Below are positions 1 through 7,387 of a stretch of DNA of 64,000 nt, piece by piece. The DNA is from Methylobacterium sp. B4 (GTDB lineage: Bacteria; Pseudomonadota; Alphaproteobacteria; Rhizobiales; Beijerinckiaceae). Under the pieces are notes generated by a model. That model made no database searches. It worked only from the letters and a program-made list of their open reading frames with translations, and had not been told where the DNA came from. Every line of letters starts with the position of its first letter. Position 1 is the stretch's first letter. The position numbers were made by a program, and so were the translations under genes. The stretch covers positions 1 through 64,000 of the forward strand of contig NZ_QJJJ01000008.1 in the NCBI RefSeq assembly GCF_003201865.1. The letters run 5' to 3'.

Positions 1-109
1 CATTCGGCTCTCCTCTTCGGAAGGCCGCACATTGAATCACATCCCCGCCCGCACCAAAACCCCAGACGATTCAACCCGCTCGGATCGCGCTCTAGTTCGA
101 CGGATTCCC

Positions 110-913
110 ATGCCCGCCAGTGCACAACCTCCCGCGAGCCTCCATGACGGTCCGAGACACATCGACGTCTACCTGCGCGTCCTCTCCGCGTTAATGCTGC
201 GGGATATGCGTAGCCGTTTCGGAGGGAACTACTGGGGATACTTGGTGCAGGTGCTTTGGCCCTGCGCTCACCTCGGCATCCTCGTTGGGGTTATGGCGTT
301 TCGGGGCGTAAAAGCGGCAATCACCGACAGCTCAATGCTTTTCATTGCTACTGGCGCGTTGCCAGCCCTTGCATTTCAGTACGTTTCTCGCGAGGTGATG
401 AAGGGCTATTTGATCCATAAACCATTGACATACTTTCCCCAGGTAAAGAAATTTGATACGGTCGTTGCGCGTTGTTTGGTTGAGATCGTCAGCAGCTTCC
501 TAGGACTTACGCTAATCTGTGTGGTTCTATTATGTTTTGGAGTAGATCCTAGGCCGGCAGATATGTTTACGGCGACTACCGGATACTTGGCGGCGCTTGG
601 ACTTGGAATTGGCGTAGGTTTCATCAACGTCGGAATATGCTCAGTATTTCCAGGGTGGGTCCTTGGATACATATTGATAAAAATAATTTTGTACATGTCT
701 AGTGGAGTGTATTTTCTTTCATGCTTTATGCCAGATGAAATTTATTACTATATGAAATGGAACCCAGTTACACAGTTAATCGATTGGGTTAGACTGGGCT
801 ATGAACCAACGCTCCCCGTGCAAGTCGATTACTTGTACGTTTTTGGATGGATCTTCGGTAGCGTCACCATTGGCCTGCTGATGGAGCGATTTGTTGTTCG
901 GGCGCAGCAGTGA
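110..913 (+). CDS. ABC-2 type polysaccharide export permease (KpsM-like)
   Basis: Probable inner-membrane permease of an ABC exporter for capsular or other surface polysaccharide. The 267-residue protein has a hydrophilic N-terminus ending in an LRDMRSRFGG element just before the first membrane span, followed by about six hydrophobic segments, which is the plan of KpsM/BexB/CtrC proteins (usually about 260 residues). The ATG at 110 fits family length; an in-frame TTG at 32 would add 26 unlikely residues. The cognate ATPase is not in the window and may lie upstream. From about position 400 the gene is clearly richer in A and T than the rest of the window, suggesting transfer. Family assignment is good; the substrate is unknown. 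Confidence 0.8.
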   Translation: MPASAQPPASLHDGPRHIDVYLRVLSALMLRDMRSRFGGNYWGYLVQVLWPCAHLGILVGVMAFRGVKAAITDSSMLFIATGALPALAFQYVSREVMKGYLIHKPLTYFPQVKKFDTVVARCLVEIVSSFLGLTLICVVLLCFGVDPRPADMFTATTGYLAALGLGIGVGFINVGICSVFPGWVLGYILIKIILYMSSGVYFLSCFMPDEIYYYMKWNPVTQLIDWVRLGYEPTLPVQVDYLYVFGWIFGSVTIGLLMERFVVRAQQ

Positions 914-1215
914 TTTGCAGGATTCAAAATATACCATCCTATCAACTGTTTTCACGGCCTGCGGTTATCACCGCGTCCCTTTGGTTTTACGATGCAGCAT
1001 TTGGTTCGGCCCGGAACGATAGAACATGGCGCGCCGTTATTTATCTGCTTGTCGACAGCATTCCATTTTTCGCTGCCTCTCGGCAGGCAGACGCACAGAA
1101 TGATGCGCGACTTGAGCAGATAACGGTTCAGAATCAATCGTCTCAACGGCACTGAGTTCAGGCGACTAACACCAGCAATGACAACCTTTTTGCTGGCCCA
1201 AGCACGTTAGTCTAA
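914..1215. other. No convincing gene
   Basis: This 300-base stretch follows the permease directly. A GTG-initiated frame overlapping the permease stop runs to 1155, but its product has no recognisable motif, biased composition or good ribosome binding site. I see nothing I can name here. Confidence 0.4.
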
Positions 1216-1472
1216 GACCCCGTTTCATAACGGTGTGTCGGAGTGCCGTCTGACGTGAGCGGCGGGCATCGTCGGCGTCGGGAGAGTGTCTGACGCTCAC
1301 CCTGGAACGCCGATGTGGACACCCGCCGCCCGTGCCGAGCTTGCGCGCGAGAGCCCGCCCTATGCAAGCAGCTTGACCGATGCGGAGTGGGTGCTCCTTG
1401 CGCCGCTCCCGCCTGAACCATCTCGGATCGGTCGCCCGTGCCGCTGGCCGCTGCGGGCGATCTTGGACCGGG
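1216..1472 (+). mobile_element. IS5-family element, left-end remnant
   Basis: The sequence from 1216 (GACCCCGTTTCATAACG) resembles the left terminus of IS5-family, IS427-group elements and is preceded by CTAA, which fits the YTAR target preference of that group. It is followed by the 5' part of a transposase gene and then stops abruptly near 1472, where unrelated DNA begins. No right end was found, so the element is a truncated, non-autonomous remnant. The terminus call rests on resemblance only. Confidence 0.5.
1313..1472 (+). pseudogene. IS5-family transposase, N-terminal fragment
   Basis: The frame starting at ATG 1313 reads MWTPAARAELARE, then LTDAEWVLLAPLPP and GRPCRWPLRAILD, the typical N-terminus of IS5/IS427-group transposases (helix-turn-helix domain, DUF4096). 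The expected continuation toward the DDE catalytic domain is absent: after about 1472 the frame enters unrelated sequence, and no D, D or E catalytic motif is present. About 53 of the usual roughly 250 or more residues remain, so this cannot be an active transposase. Confidence 0.65.
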
Positions 1473-1474
1473 CC

Positions 1475-1544
1475 GATAGGCCATGGCGAAGGCCGAAGAC
1501 GCGGCACAGGCGAGCGCCAGTGCCGCGAGCGGCATGCGGGTCAT
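1475..1544 (-). pseudogene. Secreted-protein gene start cut by IS remnant
   Basis: On the minus strand an ATG at 1544 opens a textbook signal peptide (MTRMPLAALALACAASS, then AFA) followed by a few residues. Reading then runs antisense into the IS5 transposase fragment. The simplest explanation is that the IS insertion or a later deletion removed the rest of a small exported-protein gene. Only about 22 original codons survive. The parent family cannot be identified from the signal peptide alone. Confidence 0.4.
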
Positions 1545-1697
1545 GGGGGTGGTCCTGATGGGGGGATACGCGGCGTCCGGCTGGCTCGGTAGTTCTCCCG
1601 GAGGGGTAAGCCCAAGGAGGTACTTGAGCATCCTCGGCGCGAGGATCACGATCAGCTGCGTCTGCTGGGCCTAATCTCTTTGCTGAGCCCGCGGACG

Positions 1698-1736
1698 GCG
1701 GGTCGGTGCTTGAGGGGGGCTCTGGCGCCGGCCCGC
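1698..1736. repeat. Palindromic hairpin repeat, copy 1 (inverted)
   Basis: GCGGGTCGGT at 1698-1707 pairs imperfectly with GCCGGCCCGC at 1727-1736. The loop is the reverse-complement type of the loops in copies 2 and 3 (a G-run in place of a C-run), so this copy lies in the opposite orientation. Confidence 0.5.
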
Positions 1737-1879
1737 TGCTTTAGGGCACCACGCGGATCCGGCTCCTCCGAAGCCTCGACCACGATAAGTCGAAAGCGGT
1801 GCTTGAGCGTTTCAGGTGGGTCGAGCACGACATGCTGTCGTTGCGCCGAAGGCCCCTTCAGCTTCCCGGCAGACGGCCG

Positions 1880-1912
1880 GCGGGTCGGTGTTGCCCCCCA
1901 AGACCGACCCGC
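1880..1912. repeat. Palindromic hairpin repeat, copy 2
   Basis: GCGGGTCGGT at 1880-1889 is perfectly complementary to ACCGACCCGC at 1903-1912, with a C-rich 13-base loop. The stem sequence recurs in copies 1 and 3 about 180 bases away on each side, so this looks like a REP-like element rather than a single terminator. Confidence 0.6.
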
Positions 1913-2058
1913 TGTTTCCAATCCCTGCATACGAGCGGAAGGCCCGGTCGACTCTGGATCAAATGTTGGTTAGGTAGCGTAACAGCAACTTGAGCAGTCG
2001 CACGCTCCAGCGCATGAGGCGATGCCGCTGAACTGTCCCGATCTTATCTCGGCGGCCA

Positions 2059-2093
2059 GCGGGTCGGCCTATTGCCCCTCACAGCCGGCCCGC
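2059..2093. repeat. Palindromic hairpin repeat, copy 3
   Basis: GCGGGTCGGC at 2059-2068 pairs with GCCGGCCCGC at 2084-2093 (one G:T position). The loop contains TTGCCCCTC, similar to copy 2. With copies 1 and 2 it forms a cluster of three related stem-loops in non-coding DNA. Confidence 0.55.
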
Positions 2094-2449
2094 TGCCCTA
2101 TGCCTCGCTGACGCCCGAGCGCGCCCCGGCGAATGTCAGCGACGGTCATCATCTCAGGATCTCCGTGGTTTTTCGGCACTCGCCGAGATCGAAGCGGTGC
2201 CCCAATCGGCCGTCATGGGCTGGTGGGGGAACGGCTCACCCGGTCGCGCCGCAAGCGCTTCGCAAGCTCGGGGCAAATCCGAGCCCAGCCCTCCAGACCA
2301 CCGCTGACGCCGCTCCATGTCGATGGAAGAGGTGAGTCGCCTACGCCTACTGATGCGCGGTCAAGAGCAACAACACCCGAAAGGATGAGGTGCTGTGACT
2401 GAGAAAATCCGTGAAGATACTAAGCTCACCACCGATTGCACCGGGGTCG
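2094..2449. other. Probably non-coding or decayed DNA
   Basis: No frame here shows a recognisable domain. A 23-codon frame near the right end and a GTG-initiated 58-codon frame at 2395 are open, but the second mostly overlaps the small-protein gene at 2450 out of frame. The composition and nearby IS and hairpin debris suggest decayed accessory DNA. Confidence 0.35.
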
Positions 2450-2689
2450 ATGATGCCAAAGCTCGAGATCTCGCAGAACGAAAGAGACGGACTTTGGACC
2501 GTCTTCTGCCAGGGCCTTGTCGTAACCGGCCTTACTCGCGAGGCAGCTCACAGCTTCGCCCAAGCCTATGAGCGTTGTTGGGCGGCGGTAAGAACCCGGT
2601 CAGATCAGGCACGCTCAAAAGTGGCTATGTGGCTTGGAAACTCGATTGTCATGCCGGATGCGCTGGCGACCATTGCTGCGGTGATCTGA
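2450..2689 (+). CDS. Small protein of unknown function, tandem paralogue 1
   Basis: Not a family I can name. The product (about 79 residues from ATG 2450; ATG 2453 is equally possible) starts PKLEISQNERDG and contains GLVVTGLTREAAHSFAQA followed by YERC. The same pattern recurs in the gene at 2888, so the two are diverged duplicates. The shared core of about 45 residues alternates hydrophobic and polar positions like a short beta-hairpin followed by one helix. The extra 30 C-terminal residues here have no counterpart in the second copy and may come from loss of the original stop. Duplication supports real coding; function is unknown. Confidence 0.55.
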   Translation: MMPKLEISQNERDGLWTVFCQGLVVTGLTREAAHSFAQAYERCWAAVRTRSDQARSKVAMWLGNSIVMPDALATIAAVI

Positions 2690-2887
2690 TCAAACTCTTC
2701 TCTGCACGTCGTGCGAGCAACCTTCGTGAAGGTGTCGTACTCGGGCCGAATGGCGCGGCTGGATCGGGAATGATGTCTCTCAAACGGACGAGATGCGGAG
2801 GTGGAACTTCGCCGTAAGGCTGAGCCTCGGGCCTGGAACCGCACTGTCCAACGGACGCCTGATGCTGATCAGGTACCAGAGTGCCCG

Positions 2888-3031
2888 ATGACGAAACTCA
2901 ACGTGTCGCAGACCAAGGATGGCTTTCGAATGGTCTCCACGCCGGGGCTGGTCGTGGTCGGCCTTAGCCGTGAGGCGGCGGACGCTTTCGCTGAGGCTGA
3001 CGAACGCTGCTCGGCAAGCGGCCGAGTGTAA
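2888..3031 (+). CDS. Small protein of unknown function, tandem paralogue 2
   Basis: A 47-residue product starting MTKLNVSQTKDG with core GLVVVGLSREAADAFAEA and then DERC, aligning throughout with the protein at 2450. Differences are mostly conservative (Leu/Ile, Ser/Thr, Glu/Asp), which points to selection on the protein. No strong Shine-Dalgarno precedes ATG 2888, so expression may depend on an upstream transcript. The 200 bases between the two copies show no gene. Function is unknown. Confidence 0.5.
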   Translation: MTKLNVSQTKDGFRMVSTPGLVVVGLSREAADAFAEADERCSASGRV

Positions 3032-3083
3032 CGTGCCATAGATCTAGAGTCCGGACTCTAGGGCCGTTCCGCCGACCGGCGGG

Positions 3084-3302
3084 TCAAGCCTCGGGCGGAG
3101 CGCCCACTTCGACCATGATGGGCGGGTGAGCCCTACCGAGGATCCGCACATGGATCGGAGCGCCAGCGACGAGAGCGGCAAGCTCCTCAGGTGCCGGCAA
3201 CCAGGCAGTCGTCATGGCGGGGGTCTCCGGTCCGCTTACCGTGCAGGTGATGCTCTCTTCGCGGATGGGGAGGCCGAGATAGCCCTGGCTCTTGCCGAGC
3301 AC
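3084..3302 (-). CDS. Small phage-like protein downstream of HNH nuclease
   Basis: A 72-residue product ending with AWLPAPEELAALVAGAPIHV, then RILGRAHPPIMVEVG. I recall similar short proteins beside HNH nucleases in Methylobacterium prophage-like regions, but no function is known. It starts 36 bases after the HNH stop on the same strand and is probably the last gene of a three-gene unit. An internal Met near residue 29 is an alternative start giving a 44-residue protein that keeps the conserved part. Confidence 0.55.
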   Translation of the reverse strand: MLGKSQGYLGLPIREESITCTVSGPETPAMTTAWLPAPEELAALVAGAPIHVRILGRAHPPIMVEVGAPPEA

Positions 3303-3338
3303 CCGGCTACAGCCTTCGACGCGTCCGATCTGTATGGG

Positions 3339-3661
3339 TCAGGCTCCCGACGCGCCCATGCGGCGAGCCCGCTCGGCCGCCGTCTTCTTCTGGTGATGAA
3401 AAGGGCAGAGAGCCTGCCGGCTCTTCGGGTCCAGTGGGTCGCCGCCGTCCCTGCGCTCGATGATGTGGTCGGCGTAAAGCCTGACACCGCCGCGCCTGCC
3501 GTGTGCCGTGCAGCTTGGGGCTTGGCACGTCCGGCCAGCGCGCTTCAGCACCTCTCGGCGCCAGGCCCTGTGCTCCGGCGTCAGCAGTTCGCGATCCGCG
3601 ACCTTCGCCGGACGGGCAGTGCGAGTGTCGAGTGTGCCGAGAGAGCGGTGAGGTGAGCCAT
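3339..3661 (-). pseudogene. HNH endonuclease, frameshifted near its start
   Basis: The C-terminal 90 codons encode a compact HNH nuclease: CQAPSC, then ADHIIERRDGG (the His-containing motif), LDPKSRQALC and HHQKKTAAERA. Such small proteins are typical of phage packaging regions and nick or cut DNA. The natural start appears to be ATG 3661, 8 bases after the upstream gene, but that frame is out of phase with the HNH domain. Removing one CT from the CTCTCT run at 3639-3645 restores MAHLTALGTLDTRTARPAK into the domain. So this is either a phase-variable or dead allele, or a sequencing error. The catalytic domain itself is intact. Confidence 0.65.
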
Positions 3662-3669
3662 GCTGGCGA

Positions 3670-3921
3670 TCAATCCCCACCACCGCCACCGCCGCCGTCA
3701 CCGCCAGAGCAAGACGACCCGCTATCCGACTGAGACGACGATGCCGAGCCGCAGGAAGGCGAGTGGGTCGGGCTGTTGGCGCTGATGGCCGAGGGTCCGT
3801 AGACGATGGGATTGTAGCCGCCGTCGCCGCCCGGGATCGTCCCAGCCCTGCTGGCCTCCGCTTCGCGGCGCTGACGCTCTTCCTCACGACGCTTGCGGCT
3901 GAAGATGTCGAACAGGCCCAT
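3670..3921 (-). CDS. Small charged protein with Ser/Gly-rich tail
   Basis: An 83-residue product beginning MGLFDIFSRKRREEERQRRE, a basic amphipathic N-terminus, followed by a low-complexity Ser/Gly tail ending in a run of seven glycines and Asp. Small proteins of this design (FDIF or FDFF start, Ser/Gly tail with a few Cys) are familiar in Methylobacterium genomes but uncharacterised. It heads an apparent three-gene unit with the HNH nuclease. Start and frame are supported by composition only. Confidence 0.5.
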   Translation of the reverse strand: MGLFDIFSRKRREEERQRREAEASRAGTIPGGDGGYNPIVYGPSAISANSPTHSPSCGSASSSQSDSGSSCSGGDGGGGGGGD

Positions 3922-4205
3922 TGGCAGAACTCGCGGTGAAGAAGTTGCGGCAGTCGGATACGAACCGGAGAACCGAGCGATAAAACTGACGAACTATCGG
4001 GCCGCTCTACGTCAACGTGAAAGGTGAGGGTCAGTCGTGACGTCGGAGGGCACGGTCAGGAGCATCAGACCACAAGGTGGAGAAGCGGTGCAATCCGTCT
4101 CCATCGCGGCTCTACGTCGATTCCATCAGAGAGAGTTAAGCGGCGATCGTTCTGATATGCTAGCCTCTCACGGTCCTCGCAACGTAAAAACCTGGATGTG
4201 CCGGG

Positions 4206-4433
4206 CTAATCGCGAGCAGTTTTGGTCAGACCACCACCAAATCGCTCCAGCGCGAGACGCCCCTTTTCTGTGATGGTGAATTCATACTGTTCGCCATCCG
4301 GTGATAGGCAACCGGTTCGCTCAATGTAGCCGCGCTTCTCCAAGTAAACCGCAGTCTGCCGTAGCTTATAATAGCGATTACGTGCGCTGATCAGGCGGAG
4401 CGCGTACAAATTGAGGGGGCTCAGCTTCTCCAT
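4206..4433 (-). CDS. Small winged-helix-like protein
   Basis: A 75-residue product: MEKLSPLNLYALRLISARNR, a helical stretch, then KLRQTAVYLEKRGYIERTG and YEFTITEKGRLALERFG. The order of helices followed by a beta-wing ending in ITEKG.LAL is the signature of the winged helix-turn-helix in MarR/PadR-like regulators, here as a stand-alone minimal domain. It probably binds DNA, but no target is evident. It is separated from the PilZ gene on the other strand by an AT-rich intergenic region. Confidence 0.6.
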   Translation of the reverse strand: MEKLSPLNLYALRLISARNRYYKLRQTAVYLEKRGYIERTGCLSPDGEQYEFTITEKGRLALERFGGGLTKTARD

Positions 4434-4743
4434 CCCGGAAAATCTAGAGCATCAGATCCGGCAAGCTAGGACTCGATCGAGTCAGTTTTTCTTTTACTTT
4501 AGAAAGAGCATAATTATAATTTAAATCTAACAGAAATCATTATCAGTATGCTATTTATTATTGCCTTGGTCCTACGATGCACGACTCAAATAATAGGCCC
4601 TACCCATTTGCAGGCTCGCAACACCCAAAAGTTGTCCGCCAATCCATCGCTCGAGAACTTCGATGGCGATTTCGTGATAACAATATTCACGAAAAATTAT
4701 GACTGGATACCCTAAACCCGCATGATCTTACTGCGTGCAAGCC
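4434..4743. other. AT-rich intergenic region between divergent genes
   Basis: This 310-base gap separates a minus-strand winged-helix protein from a plus-strand PilZ protein and is strikingly A/T-rich for this genome between about 4490 and 4720. No open frame is convincing. It presumably holds both promoters and contains the GACTC palindrome described separately. Confidence 0.5.
4470..4483. promoter_or_regulatory. 14-bp perfect palindrome with adjacent T-tract
   Basis: GACTCGATCGAGTC is a perfect palindrome followed on the plus strand by AGTTTTTCTTTT. It lies about 37 bases upstream of the winged-helix gene start at 4433, a usual place for an autoregulatory operator. The T-tract also allows reading it as a weak terminator. 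Confidence 0.35.
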
Positions 4744-5106
4744 ATGTCCGATTTCAAAAATCGCGCGACTGACCGAACCGACGTAGATTGGATTTCGATC
4801 ATCCGCTTAGTAGGTGGTACTGAGATCCCGTGCGCAATCAAGGATGTCTCCGCATCTGGCATGAAAGTCGCCTTGTCTGCCGAAGTAGATTTACCAGAGA
4901 CATTTAATATCAAAGTTGTTGGTCGCGACCTAGTTTTCAATGTGCGGCAGGCTTGGCGACGCGGACATTTCATCGGACTTACGATACAAAAAATCGGCAA
5001 GATCCCTCCACCGAAAAAGACGAGCACTCTCGAAGCGAAGTCCAGTACACCCGCCGCTGACTATAATCGCATTGGTGCAAGACGTAATTTTCGTGATCGC
5101 GATTGA
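4744..5106 (+). CDS. PilZ-domain protein (putative c-di-GMP receptor)
   Basis: A 120-residue cytoplasmic protein consisting of a single PilZ domain. The RxxxR element is RATDR near residue 9 and the second motif is DVSASGMKV (D-x-S-x-x-G) about 30 residues later; both contact cyclic di-GMP in characterised PilZ proteins. The beta-barrel continues through WRRGHFIGLTIQ. ATG 4744 (MSDFKNR) is preferred over GTG 4735. A second PilZ gene lies 740 bases away on the opposite strand. The effector target is unknown. Confidence 0.75.
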   Translation: MSDFKNRATDRTDVDWISIIRLVGGTEIPCAIKDVSASGMKVALSAEVDLPETFNIKVVGRDLVFNVRQAWRRGHFIGLTIQKIGKIPPPKKTSTLEAKSSTPAADYNRIGARRNFRDRD

Positions 5107-5159
5107 TGCGTCCAAATCATCGATCCGCATTGACTTGATGCAATGAGCTCGCAACCTCT

Positions 5160-5387
5160 TTAGATCTTCTGGATGTGACCGGGGTCGAGCACGATCGTCG
5201 CCATGCGCCCGAATCGGCTCACTCCCACCCTCGTGCGGTCGTTTGGCAGGATCGCCTCGACCGCAGCTGGAAAGCCTGCAAACGGCCGCTCACGCACATG
5301 GCAGCGGCGGTGGGACGGCGCCAATCCCAGCGCTGACAGACCTCGCGGCGCCATCCTCTCCGGCTGGCTGGTGCAGCCCCTTCTCAT
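5160..5387 (-). pseudogene. NusG-like KOW domain remnant
   Basis: The last 45 codons read VRERPFAGFPAAVEAILPN, then VGVSRFGRMATIVLD and IQKI. This matches the C-terminal KOW domain of NusG/RfaH-type antitermination factors (pattern V.dGPFa.f.g.Ve.i...rv.V.v.iFGR.t.v.ld...iekI). The 25 or so residues before it do not resemble NusG, and the NGN domain that binds RNA polymerase is missing, so this looks like a decapitated copy. Whether the short frame is expressed is unknown. Confidence 0.45.
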
Positions 5388-5452
5388 CGAGGCGCAGTGA
5401 CCGCCATAGTGTTTATGGACATGATCGCCTACGCCGACCCGGCCGGGGTTGT

Positions 5453-5656
5453 TCAGCGGCCACCCGTTTCTCGCCGGGCCAGAGCCGCGGCCTGTTCGGC
5501 GATACGAGACTTCCGCTCCCGTACCGCTTTCGCGGCGTCCTTTTCGCCCGCGGGAAGAAGTCCAAAACGGACGAGCAGGTCGTCGTTTCGGAAGCGAGCC
5601 AAAGCTGTCTGCAGCATGTGCTTCTTGGCGTCTTCGCTCGGCTTCGGTCGGGCCAA
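5453..5656 (-). CDS. Small basic protein of unknown function
   Basis: A 67-residue product beginning MARPKPSEDAKKHMLQTALA and continuing with LLVRFGLLPAG and a charged helix ending in AALARRETGGR. Composition is soluble and mostly helical. I recall short proteins of similar pattern in Methylobacterium accessory regions but cannot name a function. It sits just upstream of the KOW remnant on the same strand. Confidence 0.45.
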   Translation of the reverse strand: MARPKPSEDAKKHMLQTALARFRNDDLLVRFGLLPAGEKDAAKAVRERKSRIAEQAAALARRETGGR

Positions 5657-5754
5657 TGCATGCTCCCCTTTGCGCCTGATGCGGCCCTCGGGCCCGAAGC
5701 TGAAGCGGGACCGCTGCCTGCTTGAGAAACGGCTTGGCCCCAGACCCTCATCCC

Positions 5755-5843
5755 TTGCTTTTCACATCCTTCATCAGCAGGGCCTCGGCATGACGCACAC
5801 TCTGTTCGGCTTCAGACGCCTGGGACACACACAGCTTTGCAAG
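5755..5843 (-). pseudogene. C-terminal protein fragment
   Basis: A 29-codon minus-strand stretch between the PilZ stop and a TGA encodes AKLCVSQASEAEQSVRHAEA followed by LLMKDVKSKG. It looks like a protein C-terminus but has no start codon of its own, so I read it as residue of a lost gene. Weak evidence. Confidence 0.2.
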
Positions 5844-6092
5844 CTATTCGAACTTTGCACCGATCATTTCGTCCGTACGCCAAACGACCTGACAAACTTT
5901 ATCTCCCACGCAAGGAGCGATTAACACAAAGGTGTTTGGGACGGAAATTGCATCAAGAAGGGTTATTTTGATACCTCCAGCCGAAATATCATGAACGAAA
6001 CAACCTATCGAGGTGTGCTCGTCCAGAGTGATCAAACCTCCTTCGTTGACTCGGGTGCGCGGCTCAGACCGGCGGTTCTCAATATAGCTCAT
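5844..6092 (-). CDS. PilZ-domain protein (second copy in region)
   Basis: An 82-residue minimal PilZ domain. ENRRSEPRTRV supplies the RxxxR element and VHDISAGGIKI the D-x-S-x-G-G motif, the two c-di-GMP contact sites; it ends VVWRTDEMIGAKFE, a typical PilZ C-terminal strand. ATG 6092 (MSYIENRR) is chosen because it places the RxxxR motif at the N-terminus as in minimal PilZ proteins; an ATG at 6152 is possible. It lacks the 30-residue C-terminal tail of the neighbour at 4744 and is not closely similar to it, so recent duplication is unlikely. Confidence 0.7.
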   Translation of the reverse strand: MSYIENRRSEPRTRVNEGGLITLDEHTSIGCFVHDISAGGIKITLLDAISVPNTFVLIAPCVGDKVCQVVWRTDEMIGAKFE

Positions 6093-6291
6093 CGCTGCGT
6101 CCTTCGAATTGGCTACCAATCGCTTGGACTTCGCAACAACGCCCCAAGACAATCGCTCAATTTGCGCATATCCCAGTCCAATGGCACGCCTGAGATGCCG
6201 AGCTACGACCGGCCGTTCCTACCTTGGTCGTCGCCCGCCTCGATCCCAGCCGCCAGCACCACCGCACGAGGTCGAGATGCGCGGTGCCAGC

Positions 6292-6620
6292 ATGACCGGC
6301 GCGCCCGAAATCACCCGCACGACCCCGCTGCGCCTTGCGAAGGCTGGGGCGCTCGCCTTCCCGGACGGCGGGATGATGGCCTCCAGCCTTCGGCGCGCGC
6401 ACGACCGTGGGCGGCGTGTCACCGAGTTTGTCACGGGAAAGGAACACGCCACGCTCAATGCGATCGACCGCGTCAGGAAGCGATGCCGCGCGCAGCCAAA
6501 GGCCCCGCCTCGACCTCGTCGCTGCCCGCCGCAACGCCGAGGACCGCATCGTCACCGCCGCGCGATCGGTCAGCCGGTCGCGCGCGTGTAGGTCGGGTTC
6601 GCGACAGGCCCTTCGGTTGA
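6292..6620 (+). pseudogene. Excisionase-like HTH protein, probably frameshifted
   Basis: From ATG 6292 the frame reads MTGAPEITRTTPLRLAKAG, then LAFPDGGMMASSLRRAHDRG and GKEHATLNAIDRVRKRC. This matches a recurrent Methylobacterium small-protein type annotated as excisionase-like, with an MerR/Xis-type helix-turn-helix. After codon 70 this frame turns into Arg/Pro-rich sequence to a stop at 6591, while the neighbouring frame carries the Ser/Ala/Pro tail expected for the family (KGPASTSSLPAAT to 6620). A single-base indel near 6495-6505 would explain both. No integrase or att site is visible nearby. Confidence 0.45.
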
Positions 6621-6809
6621 CCGTCGACGACGTGCGTCCAAAGCCGAGGTTCGGCAACGGATTTGGCGACAGAAGCCTCGCCTGCGAGTCGCCGGAAAGG
6701 GGGCGTCCGGCAAGAGCCGCGACGCAGGCTGGCGGTGTGGACGACATCGAGGCCACCATCGGCGGGCCGATGCGTTATCGGGCTGCCGATCTCGTCTGGA
6801 GCCATCCCC

Positions 6810-7115
6810 GTGCCTGTCCGTGCCGCCCTGCTTCTGCTGGCTCTCTCCACGACCGCCCAGGCGGCCCCCTTCGACAACCTGAAGGCCGATCTCGCATCCT
6901 GCCTCCGCTTCGAGATGGAAGGGAGTAGGGCGCAGCGGCCGGCGGGGGGCGGGGCCGCCTACGCCCTGCGGCGCTGTGCCGACGAGGTCGAACGGCTCGA
7001 TCGGGCCGACGGCCGCCGGCTGCGGGGCGATCAGGGGCTCAGCCCCTCGACCTGGTCCGTGCTCCGAAACGTCTTCGGTGCCGGCCGCGGCGGCCAGCGC
7101 AGACAGTCGATGTAG
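6810..7115 (+). CDS. Small exported protein of unknown function
   Basis: From GTG 6810 the product begins with a clear signal peptide (VPVRAALLLLALSTTAQA) and continues APFDNLKADLASCLRFEME, then AAYALRRCADEVERLDR. Two Cys residues spaced about 26 apart could form a periplasmic disulfide. The last 30 residues are basic and low in complexity and may reflect loss of the original stop. No good ribosome binding site is present and the region is decayed, so expression is uncertain. Confidence 0.4.
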   Translation: MPVRAALLLLALSTTAQAAPFDNLKADLASCLRFEMEGSRAQRPAGGGAAYALRRCADEVERLDRADGRRLRGDQGLSPSTWSVLRNVFGAGRGGQRRQSM

Positions 7116-7387
7116 AACAGCCGGCCGTCCCGCGAGGCAGGCCACACGCCGCGTCCTCCGATCCCCATCGGCGGCGATCCTGCCTCGTCGCGCTGGTCCC
7201 TGCGACGGCGGGGCGGCTTGCAGTCCGACGCGCCGGCCCCTGCCGACCACCGAAGCACGATCCTTCCCGGCTTCACGCGATCGGGGCGGGCGAGGCATAT
7301 CGGCGCCATTCGTGCATCTGGCACGAACCGGCCTGCCGGCTCGGCGGCGAGCGGTCTTGCTCTGCAACAGGATGATGCGCGTCAGCG

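Noticed and set aside
910..1155. An 81-codon frame overlapping the permease stop
   Set aside because: No Shine-Dalgarno, domain or compositional support.
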